Shown: positions 59,025-64,000 of the stretch, in pieces | Position numbering within the stretch: the stretch's first letter is position 1 | Layout: every line of letters starts with the position of its first letter | Source: Dryas octopetala | Lineage: Eukaryota; Streptophyta; Magnoliopsida; Rosales; Rosaceae | DNA: 64,000 bases | Direction of reading: 5' to 3' | Assembly: GCA_963921425.1 (NCBI GenBank) | Contig: OY992833.1 | Span: 1,800,501 to 1,864,500, forward strand | Notes under the pieces: model-generated | Told to the model about the DNA's origin: nothing | Seen by the model: the letters and a program-made list of their open reading frames with translations, nothing else | Databases searched by the model: none | Translations under genes and position numbers: made by a program

Positions 59025-60700
59025 TTAATGTTCCCCTTCTCCTTCCCCATCAACCTCAAGGTCCTCAACCAACATAGAAGCTATTTCATTGACACGGTCT
59101 TCCGTCAACACGAAAGACTCAAAAAGATGAAAAGGAAATTCAAAACTCTTTTTCGAACCCTCACACATAAATTGATTAATGTTGGAAGCAAGTTGAGATA
59201 TCTCCTCATCACCCTCATCAAAACCTGTACAATTCCTCACATCCAGAAACTCAAGATCCTTGCAGCCCTGCAGCAAAATGACAAGATTGTCCCTATCAAT
59301 GCTTGCCCTGCTCAAGTTTAAGCACTTGAGCTTAGGCACCAAGTTGACAATCGCCAATGCGTCATTTTTACCAATATGGGCACAGGAGGCGACCATTAAA
59401 TGAAAGAAATACTTGCAGTGCGTGCTCACCACTGCAAGAATTTTCTCCAAATTTGTGGTGCATCCCAGTGACAACACCAATAAATTTTCCCACTTGCCAA
59501 TCAATTCTAGGTTTATGTCTTCATACAACAAAAACTTGGCTAAACCCAAAACCACAACGTCAGGACACCTGCAAATTAAGTTGCAACAATAACTATCATT
59601 GAAAATGTTTCTTGAGAGATCAAGGAAATATAGGCAAAGAAAATGAATAAATACTTCCAAATAGAAAAAAGAAAAAAAAAAAAAAAAACCTTCAAAATTA
59701 TGGTCCCATTCAGTATTAGATGTTTAAAGACAATTATAAAATCTTGGAGGGATTAATGTCATTTTGCTCCCCCGACTATAACACTTGTATCAGTTTGCTC
59801 CCCAGACTTCTAATTTGAAAAATTAAGGACTCTGACTTTTTCAATTTTGCCAATTGAGGTTTTTTTGTCACTTTACACATTTTTTATCCAAATTTTTGAG
59901 GGCAAAATGGTCCCTTCCAATTAGATCTTATCATTTTTTTCTCATGCATAATTTTTCCTCTTTTATTTGTTGCTAAATTTTGCTTGATAAATTGACGGAA
60001 TATCCTAAATTGGCTAAATTGACAAAGTCAAGGTCCTTATTTTTCTAAATTAATAGTCTGGGGAGCAAACTGATACAAGTGTCATAGTCTGGGGAGCAAA
60101 ATGGCATTAATCCCAATCTTGGATTAAAATTTGTCAATATTTTCAATCATGGTTCTATATATATAGTACGTATTTGGAATTTTGTCAACACTCTAATTAT
60201 TGAATTAAATATGAGTACATTGCTAATGTTTATTTGGAACTAACTTGTTAATATATGAGTGGCAGATTCCAGTTTATGAGGGGTTATGTACCCAAAAAAA
60301 TGTAGCTAGTTATCTTAAGAAGAGACCGACAAACTTACACATTGGCAACATATTCAAACACTTCAGCTTTGCAACACCCAGGAAGCTTGATAGAAATAGC
60401 TTTTCCACAGCTACGATTGACAATAAACTTTATGAACTCAGTTTCAGAGAAGCGATCTTTGTCAACCCGATATTCAGAAACAAATCTATCATAAATGGGG
60501 TAATTGACATCTTCGAATGCAAACTCAGGTTCAAAATCTGGAAAGACAAGTTGTTTCCAGCATGAAGGGTTGAGACTTGCTTTGTACCATGACTTGCACA
60601 CAAAAGGGACATCTAAAAGCAGTGACTCCATTCCAACTCTTCCAAACACTTTCACCAAACAGTCCATGTCCAACTCCTCCCATCTTCGTTGATCCTCCAT
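59025..60700 (-). CDS. F-box/LRR-repeat protein, At3g48880-like, two coding exons
   Basis: Coding exons 60700-60339 and 59568-59025 (362 + 544 nt, 301 residues). The intron has GTAAGT at its start and TTTGCAG at its end, and a codon is split across it. Residues about 6-52 form an F-box (RRWEELDMDCLVKVFGRVGM, then LLLDVPFVCKSWYKA), the part that binds SKP1 in SCF ubiquitin ligases. The rest has degenerate leucine-rich repeats (LKCLNLSRASIDRDNLVILL, then LEFLDVRNCTGF), likely the substrate-binding surface, and an acidic tail ending EGEGEH. Length and layout fit the Arabidopsis At3g48880 family (309 aa). The ATG directly follows an intron-type TGCTGTAG, so a 5' UTR intron is likely. Substrate unknown. 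The paralogue at 24011-26263 is broken. Confidence 0.9.
59749..60114. mobile_element. MULE-type MITE in the F-box gene intron
   Basis: 366 bp with terminal inverted repeats of more than 60 bp starting GGGATTAATG and including TTTGCTCCCC twice per arm. It is flanked by a perfect 9-bp duplication AATCTTGGA (59740-59748 and 60115-60123). A 9-bp duplication with long terminal repeats is the Mutator signature. It lies wholly within the intron and leaves both splice sites untouched. Confidence 0.93.
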
Positions 60701-61150
60701 CTACAGCAAATGACATATATGTACATATAGAGCCATAAATTTAATGATTCAATATCAATATATATACATATATGTGTGTGTGTGTATGTATAATTGTATA
60801 TATATAACCAAATAAGAAAAAAGACTTAAAGTGAGTACTTCACCTAGTGCTGAGGAAATTAAGGTAAGAAAATCGGTTAGAATTATGATATTAGTCAAGT
60901 GTTCGATCCCTTCTAATGTAACCAAAGAAAAAGACCAAAAACATTTATAATAGGACTAATTACAAATAAATTAATAAAATTTTTTACAATTACATATTAA
61001 TTAATGCACTTTCTCATAATTTCATTTTAGTCACTGTTGACCAAAATGAAAAAAAATTAAATTAAAATAAATTAACAAACATACATTACTTTTTAAATTT
61101 AGCCAAAAAGAAAAAAGTAGAAAAATTACAGTTATGAAAAGAATCGATCA
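60701..61150 (-). other. Probable 5' UTR intron of the F-box gene
   Basis: On the minus strand a GAAG/GTGATC donor near 61150 and the TTTGCTGTAG acceptor directly before the ATG bound an AT-rich stretch with (TG)n/(TA)n repeats near 60760-60800. The pseudogene keeps both positions. Inferred, not proven. Confidence 0.4.
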
Positions 61151-61208
61151 CCTTCAATTCACGAGATTCAGATGTAATGTAATGCTGGCTTGAGTACAAA
61201 GAGATCCC

Positions 61209-61219
61209 TTATATATATA
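61209..61219 (-). promoter_or_regulatory. Candidate TATA box of the F-box gene
   Basis: Minus-strand TATATATATAAGGGATC. The same TATATAAGGG element lies at the equivalent place upstream of the pseudogene (about 26691), so it has been kept since the duplication. Confidence 0.5.
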
Positions 61220-62521
61220 GTAACAAGCAACAACACAAGCGAATGAGCGATGCTTGATTGCCCAAAAATAATATTTTAAAAAGAGAAATGCTGCGTCAGT
61301 AAAACGATTGGATCTGGATTTTTGGAAATGAGAGTGCTTTTATCTAATTAATGTTGGCCAATAATTAAATGCAATACCAAAGTTTTAGTCTTCCCGAGTT
61401 ATTTCATTACCGAGGTACGTAAAGGAAATGAAAGGGTTAAACACTGACAGAATATTTTCTACAACAAAAGCTCCTCAAAAAGCGTCCGACTCCTTTAACT
61501 TCAGCTTTTAAAAGGCTATCAAATCAAACATCTCCAATAAATCTCCCACTATAATCTAACATCTCTCACTGTAAGCATAAGTAAATACACAAATTAGGAG
61601 AGCTAAAATCCCAATAAAAAGCAAGCAAAGTTACTGGGCTATAATACAAAAGCTTAGGCATGCTACCAATAACAACATATATTACATATGGTTGCATGTC
61701 ATCTGCGTGCACCTTCTGTGTGTTGTACCTGGTCTATTCATATATCATAATGTAGCTAATTCAAGAATACAAATTACATTATATCAAATCAGTTTATCAA
61801 ATTAAATCATATATGCATACGAAATACCTATTCTGAGTAAATGACCATCAACAATTTAGTCTGTGTCCTTGAATATTAAAAATAAAGTTAGCAACAAAAA
61901 AAAAAACTATACAAACTTACAACGAATTCTACCAAGTATGGTTTCCAAGTAGACAAAATATAACCAAGTAATTACAACAATCTGAAACTGAACAAAAGAA
62001 TTTATCTGATCAAGCGTAAAGGAGTTATGAAGGTGAGGTCTCAACTATAAAGCAGAAGCAATGTTGTCATCACAGTTCATTGCAATAAATAATACTAGAA
62101 GCAGAGCAATTACTTCATTCAAACAGTGAAATACTGAGGGAAAATCCAACTTTCCATGAGGGAAGATCCAGAGCAATGAGTTAATGAAAGTATGAAAAAT
62201 TTGACAAAAAATGGACCCATCATTCGAATAAAAAGGAAGGAAATTAAAAAAAATTCTGAAGTAACGAAATCAACCATAACTTACAATAAGAGAGGAATTA
62301 TTTTCTTCTTGTTTGTTGCTAGGAGCCAAGTAAAACTGGAAAAAGGTTTCCCCTTTCTTTACTACTCAAATTAATGAATGGTAATTCCTTTCGCTTTTTT
62401 GATTCTATGGATACATCTGCTGGAAATTGGACGTGGATGAAGAGAAAGAAGAGGAGAGGAAAGAGAGTTACTGCATCATGTATTGCTTTATTTAAGCAAC
62501 CTTTGGTAGTAGAGCACAGCT
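61220..62521. other. AT-rich spacer, no supported gene
   Basis: Short open frames only (for example 62374-62616), without recognisable domains. It may include upstream control sequence of the F-box gene. Confidence 0.4.
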
Positions 62522-62522
62522 G

Positions 62523-62890
62523 TAATTTAAAAGCAACCTCAGATTATTGCCCTCTTCTTAAGTTATCTCATACTTTTGTAAAAGGTAATACATTTCCAAA
62601 AGTGTACAGAGCTTAAAGCTTTTCGTTATTTTAGAGTTTCAAGTTTGCTAAGATACTTGCTGAGGCATGTACGGGTGTCAAGTTGTTTTTCTCTCATTGG
62701 TAATTTGAAAGCAACCTCAGATTATTGCCCTCTTCTTAATTAAGTTATCTCATACTTTTGTTAAAGGTAATAGTGTAATATATTTCCAAAAGTGTACAGA
62801 GCTTTAAGCTTTTGTTATTTTGGAGTTTCAAGTTTGCTGAGATACTTGCTGAGGCATGTACGGGTGTCAAGTTGTTTTTTTCTCATTGGT
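62523..62890. repeat. Tandem duplication, about 180-bp unit, two copies
   Basis: Unit 1 starts at 62523 and unit 2 at 62701. Both contain GCAACCTCAGATTATTGCCC, CCAAAAGTGTACAGAGCTT and GAGGCATGTACGGGTGTCAA. The copies differ by a few substitutions and short indels, so the duplication is fairly recent. Confidence 0.9.
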
Positions 62891-63066
62891 GAAATACCTG
62901 GTGAGGAGAACATGGAGATGAGCAAGACAAAGAGCGGAGAAGATGGAGGCGAGTTGCAACACTTAGCAGCAAGAGACGCTTCACGGCAAGACCCAGGGCT
63001 TTCAGCGCTAGTTTGTGATTGTCCCTTCGTGTCCCACGTACCTATTAGTGTGGGACATAAATTTTA

Positions 63067-63719
63067 GGCATAAATTCATTTTAGACACATAAGTATATAT
63101 ATCATTTCAACGGGATCCACGAATTTTAAAATATTTCAAATATACACCCGATCTACTATCTAAATTGAAAAATGGACTTCCGTCCATTGATTTGTTGAGA
63201 GATCAGTTAAATACCAGCTTGTATTTTGCTGATCGGGATTAGTTGGCGACGTGGCGCCATCTCAGCAAATTTTTCCTGCCAAATGAGCGACACGGTGACA
63301 CATGTCCACCTAACCCTTGACACAAGCCCACAAACTAGCTCATCATCTCTTTCTCGCTCGTCGAACACAGATGAGAGATTCATATTCGAATTTGGAGGAA
63401 AACGTGATGTTTTTGGGAGACTAAATGATCAGGAGAGCATTCGACGAGTGGAAAAAAGGTGATGGGTGTGTGGGCCCGTGTCAGGTGGACATGTATTGCT
63501 CATTTGGTGGGAAAAGTATGTTGAGTTGGCGCCACGTCGCCAATTAATTCCCGTCATCAAAAGCCAAGCTGACATTTAACTGATCTCTCAACAAATCGAT
63601 GAATGAAAATCCATTTTTCAATTTAGATAATAAATCGAGTGTATATTTGAAATATTTGAAAGTTTGTTGACCCCGTTGAAAAGACATATATAGTTATGTG
63701 TTTAAATTGAATTTATGCC
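63067..63719. mobile_element. Long-TIR MULE-like element, 653 bp
   Basis: Inverted repeats of about 150 bp: the left arm starts GGCATAAATTCATTTTAGAC and the right arm is its inverse ending GAATTTATGCC. Both include CTATCTAAATTGAAAAATGG-like and TTGTTGAGAGATCAGTTAAA-like text. The centre has paired GGCGACGTGGCGCC / GGCGCCACGTCGCC. No clear target duplication (only ATAAA is shared) and no transposase. Confidence 0.78.
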
Positions 63720-63734
63720 ATAAAACTATGTCTT

Positions 63735-64000
63735 ATTCGTGCCAATGCCCCCTGAAATTAACTTCGATTTTCAATTTGCCCCCTGAAACTTCATTCCTCC
63801 CACTTTGCCCCCCAAACTTTACAAAATCATATATTCCGTCATGTCCGTCTATAGATCCGTCAAAGCAACTGACATGGAAGGGCATTTTGGTTTGTAAGAC
63901 GCCAAGTGTACAAAAAATTAATAAAAAATAATTTTCAGATTAAAACTTAAAACAAAAATTATAACTTAAAACTTAAAATAAACTTAAAACAAAAATTAAA
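63735..64000. repeat. Probable start of another MULE-type repeat, cut by the window end
   Basis: Text 'caatgccccctgaaatt', 'tttgccccctgaaac' and 'gacatggaagggcattttgg' is of the kind found at the ends of plant MULE elements, and similar to about 11660-11850 in reverse. The element would continue beyond the window. Confidence 0.35.

Overview
The window is nuclear DNA from a flowering plant, most likely a woody rosid. The evidence is GT-AG introns, AT-rich spacers, a seven-exon purple acid phosphatase close to Arabidopsis PAP15, an F-box/LRR gene close to Arabidopsis At3g48880, and a dense load of plant transposon families. The species cannot be named from sequence alone. I see no rRNA, tRNA, CRISPR or organelle genes.

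Only two host genes look intact. A purple acid phosphatase/phytase-type gene (+ strand, 5401-9885, seven exons, 539 residues) carries all seven metal ligands. An F-box/LRR gene (- strand, 59025-60700, two coding exons, 301 residues) has a broken paralogue at 24011-26263. The two F-box copies, plus three noncoding blocks (called C, B and A here) present near 14-17 kb and again near 33-39 kb, show that the region grew by local duplication and was then invaded by transposons.

Layout: 0-5 kb, LINE RNase H scrap and a small copia element with matching LTRs and target duplication. 5.2-9.9 kb, phosphatase gene. 11.9-17.2 kb, MITE, a solo LTR and duplication blocks A1, C1 and B1. 17.4-23.1 kb, a solo LTR nested inside a related solo LTR, each with its own 5-bp target duplication. 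23.3-26.7 kb, palindromic MITE and the F-box pseudogene split by a copia fragment. 27.1-33.2 kb, Tourist MITE, LINE scrap and CACTA (En/Spm) debris. 33.2-39.2 kb, blocks C2, B2 and A2 containing two hAT-like elements and a 5'-truncated LINE. 39.3-51.3 kb, a nearly full-length Ty3/gypsy Tat-lineage element with an antisense gene. 51.7-57.6 kb, two LINEs, a copia scrap and a tandem TRIM array that itself holds a hAT element. 57.7-58.7 kb, CACTA element. 59.0-61.2 kb, intact F-box gene with a MULE MITE in its intron. 61.2-64 kb, a tandem duplication and a long-TIR MULE.

Many element boundaries are supported by target-site duplications, and one solo LTR is confirmed by an empty site in a duplicated segment. 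I did not find a convincing undescribed biological system. The most informative signals are the nested insertions, the WRKY-box-rich LTR promoters, the antisense gene of the Tat element, the palindromic MITE, and a conserved but unidentified exon-like module in blocks A1 and A2.
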